A DNA stretch of 12,165 nucleotides from Nitrosopumilales archaeon (GCA_009665115.1 WJXE01000032.1:1-12165); one strand, 5' to 3'; positions 1 to 7,463 are shown, counted from the first letter of the stretch. A program made the numbers and translations. Notes: generated from the sequence alone by a model not told the origin.

Positions 1-132
1 ATTTGGCTTCACTGCCTCGGATAAGTAATATATACGGAGTACTAAAACTTTTATTATTTTCTAATTTTTGGCTGTTGTAGTTTTTATTATCTTTGAGTGA
101 TCATATGTGAGAAAAAACTGAAAATGTGACGT

Positions 133-144
133 ACAATTAATTGT
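133..144. promoter_or_regulatory. 12-bp perfect palindrome upstream of the first gene
   Basis: ACAATTAATTGT is its own reverse complement and ends 2 bases before ATG 147. It could be an operator half-site pair or chance in AT-rich DNA. A TATA-like stretch (TAATATATAC) lies near 27-36, far upstream, so the promoter geometry is unclear. Confidence 0.25.
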
Positions 145-146
145 TA

Positions 147-476
147 ATGAAGATGAGAATCAATTTTTTAAATAGCTTGACTTGTATTGAAAGAAAAGAC
201 ATACTTTCCACATTGGCAGCAAATTGCTGTAAAGTATTTGCATTTAATATGTACGTGAGTACAGAAAAAAAGAATCTCGGGTTTGTAAATGCTCTGGTAT
301 TTCAGTCACCTTGGATGGATAGAGCTACCATCGAGACGACAGTAGAGGTTCTTATCAAAGAAATAGTCAGATCATCACCAAGCACAAGGATCTGGACTAT
401 CCGAAAGCCAATTGAAGGAGAGAGTATGTATGATGTATATCATGTTCTACCAAACAAGAAAGTAGTAAATAGATAG
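147..476 (+). CDS. hypothetical protein, about 109 aa
   Basis: I do not recognise this protein. The frame is also open from a TTG at 141, but ATG 147 (or ATG 153, two codons later) is the better start; there is no clear Shine-Dalgarno sequence. It looks like a small soluble mixed alpha/beta protein: a Cys pair near residue 27, a central stretch FGFVNALVFQSPWMD-like in character (hydrophobic strand then acidic turn), a helix rich in Glu/Val/Ile, and a basic C-terminus ending KKVVNR. A perfect 12-bp palindrome (133-144) lies immediately upstream. Its last 37 bases overlap the 3' end of the convergent permease gene on the minus strand, so one of the two ends has been extended or the pair is genuinely entangled. 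The reading has no membrane segment or signal peptide. It could be spurious, but the composition is protein-like. Confidence 0.5.
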   Translation: MKMRINFLNSLTCIERKDILSTLAANCCKVFAFNMYVSTEKKNLGFVNALVFQSPWMDRATIETTVEVLIKEIVRSSPSTRIWTIRKPIEGESMYDVYHVLPNKKVVNR

Positions 477-1705
477 TAGATGATAAGATTACTTGCTGTA
501 ACCATAGAACCAATTTTAAGAAATTCAAAAAATGAGAATGCTTTGACACCTCTAGATTCGGCAGCCTCTATAATAATGATGTTACTTGCCGCTCCAAATA
601 TTGTAAGATTACCAGCGATAGTGCTTGCTGCAGCAAGCATCATCCATTGAGAAACATCATCAGCATTAAAGCCATTGTTTATCATTACGTTATTATAAAG
701 AACAATAAAAGGAACGTTGCTTAGTATTTGACTGAGTGTTACGCTAACTACAGAAATAATAGCATTATTCCTAATTACATTATCATTGTTGTTATTATTA
801 GCAACAGGGTTTGGAATATGCATCATGATCTCAGGAATTAAACCAGAGGTCCATAGTGCAGAAGTAAATACAAACATTGCAGCAAAAAATACTAAAACAG
901 AGTAATTTACATTATACATTAATTCTCGGCGTTCCCTACTGAAAGCGTATAGTGCTGTAGCCCCAAGAACAGCAATTACGCTTATGCTAAAATATACTAC
1001 ATGAAAAAGAAATTGAAGAACCTCTGAGATTACAAATCCAGCAACAGTGAATAAAAGAATAATAACTGAAATTTTGGCAGGAACTTTTGATAACTCTTCT
1101 TTAAAATATACCTTCAAAATAAAGTAAGTTAAAAATAGATTTACTATAGTTGGAATAAAAAGCCATCTAAGAAACGTTAAAAATGGTAGAGGAATATTAC
1201 TTTTGATGGCAATCAACAGATTCTGAGGATTTCCTATTGGAGTCATTACACTTCCTATACTAATTCCAAAGGCAAGTGCAATAAAGAGAACAGTCGGTCT
1301 AATACTGATTTGTCTTGAAATGTGTACTATAAGTGGAATGCCAAGTAAAGCAATGGTATCATTTACCAAAAACGCAGAAATTATACCAAAACCAATAACA
1401 AACACGAGAAGTATCGAATTTAGATCATTGCCTGCTTTAGATAACATCTTTACTGCCACAAACTTAAGAACTCCTGACTTGTCAAGCGCAGAAACTATGC
1501 TGAACATTCCAAAAAGAAATATAATTACATCAAGATTGATTGCTTTAAAAGCATCTTCAAGGCTTATGACTTGAAGCCCGATCATAACGGCTGCTCCAAT
1601 TAGCATTGAAGTCCAAATTGGAATATTATTCAATCTCCTTCTTTCTACGATGAGAAAGAATACAATTACAAATACGCCTATTGCAACAAATTCATTCAGA
1701 TGCAT
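440..1705 (-). CDS. ArsB/NhaD-family ion permease (SLC13-like anion transporter)
   Basis: A 421-residue integral membrane transporter with 10-12 predicted hydrophobic segments. Two inverted-repeat halves carry the family signatures. In the first half are NDTIALLGIP (residues 115-124) and TPIGNPQNLLI (155-165). In the second half are SNVPFIVLY (329-337) and AGNLTIFGAASN (about 364-375). These Asn/Pro/Gly hairpins form the substrate and ion site in the ion-transporter superfamily that includes ArsB, NhaD and citrate/dicarboxylate carriers. The substrate cannot be told from sequence: arsenite, Na+/H+ exchange and organic anions are all possible, and no arsR, arsC or arsA is nearby. A hydrophilic loop between the halves (about residues 302-315) contains an Asn run encoded by AAT/AAC repeats, unlike the rest. 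The start is ATG 1705, giving a normal short cytoplasmic or periplasmic N-terminus before helix 1. The 3' end overlaps the convergent gene by 37 bases. The frame is fully intact. Confidence 0.9.
   Translation of the reverse strand: MHLNEFVAIGVFVIVFFLIVERRRLNNIPIWTSMLIGAAVMIGLQVISLEDAFKAINLDVIIFLFGMFSIVSALDKSGVLKFVAVKMLSKAGNDLNSILLVFVIGFGIISAFLVNDTIALLGIPLIVHISRQISIRPTVLFIALAFGISIGSVMTPIGNPQNLLIAIKSNIPLPFLTFLRWLFIPTIVNLFLTYFILKVYFKEELSKVPAKISVIILLFTVAGFVISEVLQFLFHVVYFSISVIAVLGATALYAFSRERRELMYNVNYSVLVFFAAMFVFTSALWTSGLIPEIMMHIPNPVANNNNNDNVIRNNAIISVVSVTLSQILSNVPFIVLYNNVMINNGFNADDVSQWMMLAAASTIAGNLTIFGAASNIIIIEAAESRGVKAFSFFEFLKIGSMVTASNLIIYYLFTTFLFGRT
779..806. repeat. trinucleotide repeat encoding an Asn run in the permease
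   Basis: A GTT/ATT-type microsatellite (TTGTTGTTATTATTAGC) inside the permease gene encodes the NNNNN-D-N loop between the two halves. A similar tract is at 10030-10055 in the protease. Confidence 0.6.
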
Positions 1706-1796
1706 CTTGCGATTCGACTTTCGTCCATCTAGTGGTAGGAGTATATGTTATTCTTTCCTTTCCCGTAAAACTTTATCTTTTTATGATTTGTTCCGT

Positions 1797-1932
1797 TTAT
1801 TTCTCTGGTGCGATAGCACCTGGAACCATTTTACCAATAAGTTGTCTGGAATTCTGTCAACAACTTGAATCATTTCTTGCGATTCTTCACTATTTGATAA
1901 GTAAAAGGCCACTTAGGAGCAATTGTCACCAT
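1797..1932 (-). pseudogene. possible small protein (about 45 aa) broken by two 1-nt deletions
   Basis: Between the permease and the membrane protein, three minus-strand frames join into one plausible short protein. It starts at ATG 1932 with MVTIAPKW, continues in a second frame as YLSNSEESQEMIQVVDRIP then DNL, and finishes in a third frame as IGKMVPGAIAPEK before TAA at 1797-1799. Restoring one base at each junction gives exactly 46 codons. I do not recognise the family. The fragments are short, so chance is a serious alternative. The same kind of junction is seen in larger neighbours, which is why I list it. An alternative is a GTG start in the second frame (about 26 residues before the next break). 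Confidence 0.35.
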
Positions 1933-1999
1933 ATTCCACTACTAACTCAACTATTTTTATTTATCTTCATTATCATTTTCAACATCTCTAAAGTCCATA

Positions 2000-2467
2000 C
2001 TATGGTTTTTTAAATAAACGAGTGAGATATGCCATAGAGTCCGCAACAGCAATGTATCCTATTATAGTAATAAAACTTGCAATGGTTGAAGCAACGAATG
2101 GTTGATAATGCAGAGTCAGGAGCCAAAAGTGAATAGCGGGTTTTACGGTATTGTATTCGATCTCAGCAACTGAAAGTGTTGATGCTAGTTTTATTAGAAC
2201 CCACTTTACTCTTGAAGAATCTCTCGCCTGAGTTTGCTCATTCACAAATCTGTGTTTGTTATCAAGATAGAATAGAATACCAAATATCGTGAGGAATACG
2301 CTGACGTCAGCAACTAAAGAGATTAAAGAATTGAAAAGCGGCGACGTGAATTTTGCTATCGCCTGGCTAGTTCCAGCGCTAGTGAGGAATGCAGCAGTAA
2401 AAGCAATAAGAATATTTCTGTTAAATAAGAGGTATTCTTTTAATCGATTCTTATTCAATTCAATCAA
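2000..2467 (-). CDS. small four-helix membrane protein, hypothetical
   Basis: A protein of about 155 residues with four hydrophobic segments, at roughly residues 18-38, 46-68, 87-116 (interrupted) and 122-147. It has a basic N-terminus and ends in RLFKKP, so the C-terminus is probably cytoplasmic. The size and helix spacing recall GtrA-like small membrane proteins, but I see no decisive motif and do not assign a function. There is no ATG. The first candidate start, TTG 2467, abuts a GGGGAG Shine-Dalgarno (2468-2473) with no spacer. A second TTG at 2456-2458 lies 9 bases downstream of the same GGGGAG and is the mechanically better start, giving 152 residues. It sits 73 bases downstream of the DUF4242 gene on the same strand and could be co-transcribed with it. 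Confidence 0.7.
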   Translation of the reverse strand: MIELNKNRLKEYLLFNRNILIAFTAAFLTSAGTSQAIAKFTSPLFNSLISLVADVSVFLTIFGILFYLDNKHRFVNEQTQARDSSRVKWVLIKLASTLSVAEIEYNTVKPAIHFWLLTLHYQPFVASTIASFITIIGYIAVADSMAYLTRLFKKP

Positions 2468-2473
2468 CTCCCC
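2468..2473 (-). promoter_or_regulatory. Shine-Dalgarno GGGGAG deciding the start of the membrane protein
   Basis: On the minus strand GGGGAG directly precedes TTG 2467 and is 9 bases before TTG 2458. The normal 5-9 base spacing favours the second TTG as the real initiation codon. Confidence 0.5.
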
Positions 2474-2540
2474 TATCTACTCGAAAGACTCTCCCAACCC
2501 CACAGACCTTGTAATATTCAATAATAGATTGGAATGTATT

Positions 2541-2777
2541 TTAAGCGGTTGTCTTTACTTCCGTAATCCACTCGCATTTGATACCAATTTTTTCATGATG
2601 TTTCTCGACAGCCTCTTTAGTTGGCGCTTCGAGCAAACAGAAGCATTTGTCAGCCTCGGGGTTGTAGAGTATATTTAGATGTTTGACACTGAACTCATCT
2701 AGTGGCGAGTCCTGGAGTTTCTTCAAAATATCCTCATCAAGACCTTTCATCGGATGCACATCAAGAAATCTTGGCAC
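2541..2777 (-). CDS. DUF4242 family protein (SCO4226-like small ferredoxin-fold protein)
   Basis: A 78-residue soluble protein beginning MPRFLDVHPMKGL and containing CFCLLEAPTKEAVEKHHEK (residues about 45-63). This is the characteristic DUF4242 pattern: an N-terminal strand with a conserved His, a central hydrophobic strand followed by E-A-P-T/S, then a helix with paired His and a Gly. The family has a ferredoxin-like alpha/beta fold. The Streptomyces member SCO4226 binds nickel, but metal binding here is only inferred from the His and Cys residues. The length is close to the usual 80-90. The start is GTG 2777, supported by its alignment with the family N-terminus and by a TATA box 32-41 bases upstream, which implies a roughly 10-base leader. 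It is the first gene of a minus-strand run. Confidence 0.8.
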   Translation of the reverse strand: MPRFLDVHPMKGLDEDILKKLQDSPLDEFSVKHLNILYNPEADKCFCLLEAPTKEAVEKHHEKIGIKCEWITEVKTTA

Positions 2778-3095
2778 AAGTTTTGTGATATCCTATTCAA
2801 CTATTTTAATTTATATCAAGACTTGTATGGATTGTAAATTAATGTAATACATTCTATCTGCTTGCAGTTAAAGGCTAGGCAGGCCACCACTAACTTATGC
2901 TCCGTCCGTTCTTTCACTATTTCCTTCGTGAAATATAAGCGAGTTTCAGGTTAACTTTTAATATTTGCTGCCGGTACTGAGACTGCATCTAGACATTATG
3001 TCATATTATAAGATATCTTTATGGCTTGTCATCCGTTCGTAATAGATGGCAAGATATAATCAAACGATCTATTAAATCGATCACACGAATACGTT
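2778..3095. other. spacer of about 320 bases with no supportable gene
   Basis: It holds the DUF4242 promoter at one end and a TATA-like AGATATAAT (3052-3060) for the SIS remnant at the other. A minus-strand open stretch of about 50 codons ends with TGA at 2816-2818 (including HKLVVACLAFNCKQ), but it overlaps the DUF4242 TATA box and I cannot connect it to a family. Possible debris of another gene, otherwise nothing seen. Confidence 0.4.
2809..2818 (-). promoter_or_regulatory. TATA box of the DUF4242 gene
   Basis: GATATAAATT on the minus strand is a good archaeal TATA element. With the usual 26-base spacing transcription would start near 2788, about 10 bases before the GTG start at 2777. Confidence 0.55.
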
Positions 3096-3579
3096 ATGAT
3101 ATTGCTTTATGAGGCAAATATATTAAATCAAATAGGCGAATGGAAAAGAATACTAGATTTACCTCTGCCATCTGCATTATAATCCATTGATTCCACTAAG
3201 ATAAGAACGATATTCGTCGGGATTGGCAGTAGTTATTGGGCTGCAAGGTTTAGTGAATTTCTTTGGAGAGAATTTGTCAATCCTGATTGCATATCACTAG
3301 AGTTATGATTTTGTTAGGTCAAAGTATTTGATTTCTTCTAATGTATCTGTAGTTTTTTCTCGTCGTGGAACGAAAACCTTCAGCATCGAGAAATCAAAAA
3401 ATACTCATTGCAAAGCTATGCTAATCGCTTCTATTCTAGAGGTCTTTTCCATCATTAGTTTTTACAGTGTAGCAAACCTGAACTCAGAAGAGCAGTTTCC
3501 AACTTCTGAATTATCGTGTATAATTTATCAGACAAACCAAAAATCGAGTGTAATACCATTGGTTGCAAATCTAGAATGA
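3096..3579 (+). pseudogene. decayed SIS-domain protein (GlmS/sugar isomerase-like)
   Basis: From ATG 3096 the frame reads MILLYEANILNQIGEWKRIL and on to a TAA at 3180-3182. The same frame then continues as TKIRTIFVGIGSSYWAARF and SEFLWREFVNPDCISLE. At about 3300 it meets a frameshift (GAGAGT apparently shortened to GAGT). The next frame gives SYDFVRSKYLISSNVSVVF then SRRGTKTFSIE and runs to TGA 3577-3579. GIGSS-Y-AR plus the second strand ending F-S-x-R-G-x-T is the phosphosugar-binding half of a SIS domain, as in glucosamine-6-phosphate synthase and related isomerases. After FSIE the similarity fades, and the second half of a normal protein of about 330 residues is absent. A nonsense codon, a frameshift and an eroded tail together mark a genuine pseudogene. 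A TATA-like AGATATAAT at 3052-3060 supports the original start. Confidence 0.7.
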
Positions 3580-3842
3580 ATTAAGAATGTCAAGCTAGTA
3601 AGAAATTAATTTGGTACAAATAAAAAGCAAAGGCGCAATCTGGCTACGGCTATTCCTCTAAATGAATCCTTGGTGGACACATATTAAATATCGTTTATTT
3701 ATGCGGCTAAACTTTCTGCGTTGTTAACTACGCTGTATTAGGAGATCCCGGAGAAGTAGTACGAAAATACAGAAGGACTGACTGGTAAAGACAATTAAGC
3801 CCTTCGAGTTGAAGGCCAGAAAACTGAAAGTAAAAAGCGGTT
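3580..3842. other. spacer, probably eroded coding DNA
   Basis: There is no supportable gene. A short plus-strand open stretch ending with TGG-TAA near 3780 reads YAVLGDPGEVVRKYRRTDW; it looks protein-like and might be a leftover, but it has no start and no partner frame. On the minus strand a T-rich tract just after the stop at 3843 could terminate the VOC transcript. Confidence 0.3.
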
Positions 3843-4053
3843 TTAAAGGGCTTCCCGGACAAGTGGAACAACGATTGGCGATAATCTAAAGAGTGCACCT
3901 TCACCCGCAAATAAATCAAATATTTTCTTAGCTTCTTCCTTAGAAGCTCTGGTAACATTGAATCCCAGTCTTCTCCAAAAATCATACCGCCTAAAGACAT
4001 ATTTCCGTTGGTGTTGCTGTTGTCTTCTTAGAAGAGGCTAGCGCATAGCGCAT
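3843..4053 (-). pseudogene. small conserved-looking protein (70 aa) with one frameshift
   Basis: It starts at ATG 4053, 23 bases after the VOC stop on the same strand, so the two are probably co-transcribed. The first frame gives MRYALASSKKTTATPTEI. Near 4003 the sequence ATATGTC appears to have lost an AT pair, or to carry one extra base. The next frame reads YVFRRYDFWRRLGFNV, then TRASKEEAKKIFDLFAGEGA and LFRLSPIVVPLVREAL, stopping at TAA 3843-3845. Repairing the junction gives exactly 71 codons. The product would be a small basic helical protein; I do not recognise the family. The second frame alone has no ATG, GTG or TTG, so without the upstream piece it could not be translated. The competing 90-codon frame over 3728-4000 has odd composition and is rejected. 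Programmed frameshifting is possible but there is no classic slippery site. Confidence 0.55.
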
Positions 4054-4076
4054 GTAAAGCAACTCGTTGTATCTAT

Positions 4077-4460
4077 CTACTTGGCATTTCGGTCGTTTTG
4101 GATAATACCAAACGAAGTTCCTTCGGTGTCCTCACATATCGCCAAGTATCCAATGCCTGGAATGGCCATTTTGGGCCTCACAACTTTGCCTCCTTCCGTG
4201 GAAATTTTCTTAGAGAAATCATCTATAGAAGGTACATCAATCGTATTTGTCACTCTGCCACTGGTATCACCACTCTCTTGATTCATTTTAGGAGTAAGTC
4301 CTCCGTTTATGCCTGGCTGGCTGTCTTCTCCTGTTTTTACAAACCAGTATTCTTGAGGACCGTTCCATTTATTGAACTCCCAACCGAAAACTTCTTTGTA
4401 GAATTTCATTGCTCTTTCGGGTTTATCTGCAACTATTTCAAAATGAATAACTCTTGGCAT
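4077..4460 (-). CDS. VOC-superfamily (glyoxalase/dioxygenase-fold) protein
   Basis: A 127-residue protein with one complete pair of beta-alpha-beta-beta-beta modules. The N-terminal module is MPRVIHFEIVADKPERAMKF with YKEVFGWEF, the standard VOC opening with a conserved His6 metal ligand, Pro-Glu-Arg helix start and FY...FGW. The C-terminal module runs from NTIDVPSIDDF to YLAICEDTEGTSFGI, with the acidic residue expected as a second ligand. VOC proteins in this subgroup are small single-domain dimers annotated as glyoxalase- or bleomycin-resistance-like, and their substrates are mostly unknown. ATG 4460 is preceded by a TATA box 24-31 bases upstream, so the mRNA is probably leaderless. A palindrome TTGACGTCAA lies between them. 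The frameshifted 70-residue gene follows 23 bases downstream. Confidence 0.92.
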   Translation of the reverse strand: MPRVIHFEIVADKPERAMKFYKEVFGWEFNKWNGPQEYWFVKTGEDSQPGINGGLTPKMNQESGDTSGRVTNTIDVPSIDDFSKKISTEGGKVVRPKMAIPGIGYLAICEDTEGTSFGIIQNDRNAK

Positions 4461-4473
4461 AATAATAGAGATG

Positions 4474-4491
4474 TTGACGTCAATTATTTAA
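4474..4491 (-). promoter_or_regulatory. TATA box and palindromic site at the VOC promoter
   Basis: On the minus strand TTAAATAA (4484-4491) is centred about 27 bases before ATG 4460, predicting a leaderless transcript. The perfect 10-bp palindrome TTGACGTCAA (4474-4483) sits directly between the TATA box and the start site, where a bound repressor would block initiation. The regulator is unknown. Confidence 0.5.
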
Positions 4492-4593
4492 GTTTAATGC
4501 TCCTGCCTGGACAGAAAAATGTTCATATGTTTTGTAGAGAAATCCTAGAGGTAAAACCATAATGACTACCATCCAAAAAGTTTGGTAGCAAGG

Positions 4594-4601
4594 AAAAAAA
4601 A
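4594..4601 (-). terminator. oligo-T tract after the 102-residue gene
   Basis: Eight T on the minus strand begin 3 bases after the TGA at 4605-4607. Archaeal termination commonly uses such U-rich tracts without a hairpin. About 10 bases further is a small hairpin (CCAAA/TTTGG, loop of 3). Confidence 0.5.
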
Positions 4602-4604
4602 TAG

Positions 4605-4912
4605 TCACACAGTCGAAAACACGATTGTCTCGTAGATTAGTGTACCATATAAACACTTATTCTCAACAATATTCATAGCAGAAGAATACTCATCTTCAAA
4701 GTGCGTATTGTTAAAAGGATTATTTGAAAAGAATACTTTATCACAAATACGATTGACAAGCCAGTTACCTCCGACCCATGCTTTGGACGTCTCTCTTCTA
4801 TACTCTTAATTTGATAGCCAAACATATTACTCAGATGGCGTTGCAACGTCTCTATTCGTGAAATATTGGGAAATATTGAAGGATCGCTCCCAAAAATGAT
4901 ACTTACTTGTAT
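4605..4912 (-). pseudogene. hypothetical protein (about 102 aa) downstream of the kinase, one frameshift
   Basis: Two minus-strand frames join. The first reads VSIIFGSDPSIFPNISRIE and TLQRHLSNMFGYQIKSIEE up to RRPKHG. At about 4768-4772 (GGAGG) it shifts to NWLVNRICDKVFFSNNPF, NNTHFEDEYSSAMNIVENK and CLYGTLIYETIVFSTV, ending at TGA 4605-4607. One restored base gives exactly 103 codons counted from an ATA at 4910-4912 in the position where ATG would be expected. No ATG, GTG or TTG exists near this point, so the start is also lost or unusual. I do not recognise the family. It begins about 32 bases after the kinase stop on the same strand, so it may have been its partner gene. The alternative is that the N-terminus lies further upstream, overlapping the kinase end. 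Confidence 0.55.
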
Positions 4913-4944
4913 CGACTTTAGTATTACTCGTAGACTAATGGTAT

Positions 4945-5538
4945 CTAACGATCCAAGTGAGCTATTGGTAAAGTGAATGTAGCCCCTTTAGCGTTAGGAT
5001 TATTCTCAGCCCAAATTCTGCCCCCATGTGCTTCTACAATACTTTTTGAAATAAACAATCCTAGTCCAAGTCCTTGGAACGATTTAGATGCAAATTTTTC
5101 AAATAACCTTGGAAATATTCCTAGGTCTATGCCAGTACCAGCATCCTTTACGCTAACGATAAGATCCTCTTGTAGCGGCTTTTGTACATTGACTGATATA
5201 GTTCCCTCTTCAGTAAATTTGACAGCATTCCTTAGTAGATTATAAAGAACTTGGGTTATTCTTGGTTTGTCTGCTTCAATAAAAATAATATCATCTTTAG
5301 CATCATGTACGAGTCTTACTTTCTTATTCTCAATTTGATTATTCAAGTCTTCTAGAGTCTCGGTTATTACATAAATAATATTGAATCTTTCTTTATGTAG
5401 TCTAAGTGTTTGGCCTTCGATTTGCGTAACTTCTATAATGTCATCTGACAGATTCTTCAATCTTTTCGCATTTCTAATGGTTGATTCTATGAGTTGCTGT
5501 TGTTCAACATCTTTTATTTTTGTTCGGAGAACGTCCAT
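4945..5538 (-). pseudogene. histidine kinase fragment 3: catalytic ATP-binding domain
   Basis: This is the last third of a kinase whose three fragments span 4945-7117. In this frame, extended upstream past 5538, the dimerisation/phosphoacceptor helix reads AAHELRTPIQPILGLMDVL, with the phosphorylatable His. From MDVL onward come the second HisKA helix and a complete HATPase_c domain: N-box NLLRNAVKFTEEG (about 115-127 of the fragment), G1 box DAGTGID, F-box FEKF and G2 box GLGLGLFISKSIVEAHGG. It ends normally at LPIAHLDR. The internal ATG at 5536-5538 would give a catalytic domain lacking its phosphoacceptor His. The frame break lies at 5582-5583, where GTGGCAGCT appears to have become GTGCAGCT. 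Autophosphorylation is therefore impossible unless the frameshift is corrected or is a sequence error. Confidence 0.88.
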
Positions 5539-6545
5539 TAATCCGAGTATCGGCTGAATGGGAGTACGTAACTCATGAGCTGCACATTGATAAATTCTTT
5601 CTGTGTTCTATCCTGAAGCTTTAATTGTTCATTAGCTGAAGCAAGCCGTTCATTTGCTTCTTTAACCTGTTGGTATAATTCAGTCTGCTTCCAAAGGCTT
5701 TCGAATATCGAAGTATATGACATAACAATCGACTTACTACTAGAGTATGTTGACAACCCTGCTGCATTGTATGAACTATCTTTTGTATCATCCTTTGATT
5801 CTACTATCATGCATTCTTTTTTGTCAACTATCACAATTGTGATTCTAATAATAAGGCCATGTTCATAAATTCTAAAATCAATCTGTGGAGATTCCAACTT
5901 TGCTTCCTTTATTGTTTTCGTAATTTGTGCGTCAGTAGGAATGAGTATTTTGATTTTTGCATCAGGATGTTCTTTGGCTGTTTCGTTCAATAGCCATAAT
6001 ACTCCCATGTGCACTTGTCTACGAAAAGCGTTTGGTGTTGAAAACATTATCAATGCTTCTTCCTTTGCAGTTCTTATTAGATTCCAGGCACGTTTTATTC
6101 CCTCTTGGGGGTTTTGAATAATCTCTATATTTGCCAAGTCGATGCCTTCTTCAATATCCCTTATTCTAGTTACAGCATCAATTCCATTATCCCATAATTG
6201 TTCAAACAACGAAGAATAATGATTGACGTAGACAGAATCATTACTAGATAAAAGGCTATGCATTATTTTACCTCCTTCCATTTTCTCTATAGTGGCATCG
6301 AAGTATTTATTATCAACAGCGAAATTGATTGGTGGTAGATATCTGACGTGTCTCATTTGTATCCCCGCGTCTAAAAAGTTTTTAACCAAATCTACACTTT
6401 CTTTGTCGATGATAGTAACCCATCTTACTGTACTACTACTACCTTGTTCTCTTCCACTTCCTTTATTTCTATGTCTATCTAGCATTTTTTTATATGAGTG
6501 AAAGAAGTTGTTATAGACTAGTTGCAGCCACCAATCGATGAACAA
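5538..6545 (-). pseudogene. histidine kinase fragment 2: tandem sensor modules and linker
   Basis: The middle third of the kinase. The real reading enters near 6527 (QLVYNNFFHSYKKM); the residues before that are out-of-frame. It contains a second sensor module ending LFEQLWDNGIDAVTRIRDIE, and a third beginning NPQEGIKRAWNLIRTAKEEA and ending SIFESLWKQTELY. A coiled coil follows, QVKEANERLASANEQLKLQ, leading into RTQKEFINV at the edge of the H-box. There the frame is lost and reads nonsense to TAA 5538. The modules have no transmembrane segment, so this is a cytoplasmic sensor, consistent with the soluble multi-module kinases of Nitrososphaeria. No ligand can be named. Its true start is not the internal TTG at 6545 but the upstream fragment. 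Confidence 0.85.
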
Positions 6546-7117
6546 ACAGAGCGCTGAGAGGCACGTTCTATTCTATACTTTAGATGATTAAGAATTTCTT
6601 CATAATCTTCTACTACTTTAGTCTCCACGGGTTCTATCCCTTCCTCTATCTCTCTTATTTTCTGTTCAGCTGGAATTGCCTTTTTCCAGAGAATTTCAAA
6701 CAGATGCTTCTGTTGGTCTACTAATTGTTTTACATTACTGTGAATAACTTGAGGGATTACATGTGATTCTTCATCGGGCGTTATAGTGAGTATAAGTTCT
6801 GTATCACACACTTCAATTTTGCCTTTAACACCATCTAAATGACGAAGCTCTGCAATTTTCATTACTTGTTTGCAGTAAGAGATATTATCCTTTCTAATTT
6901 CAGTGATATGTCTTAATCTAACACCTTCATTCTTGAGGTCAAGTAATGTTCTATTGATTGTACAAAATTCTGTTGTTAATAGTGTAAGTTTAGACGTAAC
7001 CCCATAATAGTCATATCTGCTATTTATTTTAGCATAAAATCCCATTAATGCCTTGGTTATGTCTGTACTATTATGCAAAACTTCTGTTTTTTCTATAGTT
7101 GCAGATGGAATTGACAA
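6518..7117 (-). pseudogene. histidine kinase fragment 1: N-terminal sensor module
   Basis: The N-terminal third. The frame starts at TTG 7117 (no ATG available; the frame is open upstream but without any start codon) and contains one sensor module: TEVLHNSTDITKAL, then GVRLRHITEIRKDNISYCKQ, AELRHLDGVKG, and the closing LFEILWKKAIPAEQKIREIE. The module closure (LFE-LW followed by an I/A-x-R-I/K-R-x-I-E-E-G-I pattern) recurs in fragment 2, so the protein carries tandem copies. It then reads SVCSSIGG and is broken at 6527-6528, where GGCCTG seems to have become GGCTG; the in-frame tail CN and TAG are artefacts. Restoring both bases gives a single gene of 725 codons (724 residues) over 4945-7117. 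A strong TATA element lies about 95 bases upstream. Confidence 0.8.
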
Positions 7118-7211
7118 TAAATAATAAGTAAAACCAAATAAATCTATAAATGTATTTTTTGTATAGATTCTGAAGATTAAATAAAATACAAACTTCTTAA
7201 ATGATTAATGA

Positions 7212-7224
7212 AAAATATATATAA
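7212..7224 (-). promoter_or_regulatory. TATA element upstream of the kinase
   Basis: TTATATATATTTT on the minus strand predicts transcription from about 7190, leaving a 5' leader of roughly 70 bases before TTG 7117. Confidence 0.4.
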
Positions 7225-7463
7225 TAGCCCCTAATTTCGTAACCCAGGGTACAATTATTTAAAAATTAGAACGGTCATATCGATCTGATTAAGGATGTGT
7301 GCTTATTGGATTGATCTGTATTGATACGGTCTCTATGTAGCAACTCAGCCATTTCTCGTCTGTAGCCTTTTATGTAAAACTATTCGTCGTATCAACCGTG
7401 TTTGGACGAAGTGTGCACGTTACACTTGCAAGATGGCAACTTTACAGAAATCATACTTCAAGC

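Noticed and set aside
1650..2013. Plus-strand open frames antisense to the permease start and the spacer
   Set aside because: They overlap the well-supported permease N-terminus, have hydrophobic antisense-type composition and no ribosome site.
3728..4000. 90-codon minus-strand open frame
   Set aside because: Its composition is odd and the better reading, with a normal acidic/basic helical pattern, is in the neighbouring frame joined to an upstream ATG at 4053; this frame is a by-product of that frameshift.
4565..4587. Hairpin CTACC...GGTAG as a riboswitch or ncRNA
   Set aside because: The stem is short (CCAAA/TTTGG core) and lies behind the oligo-T tract, most simply part of the termination region.
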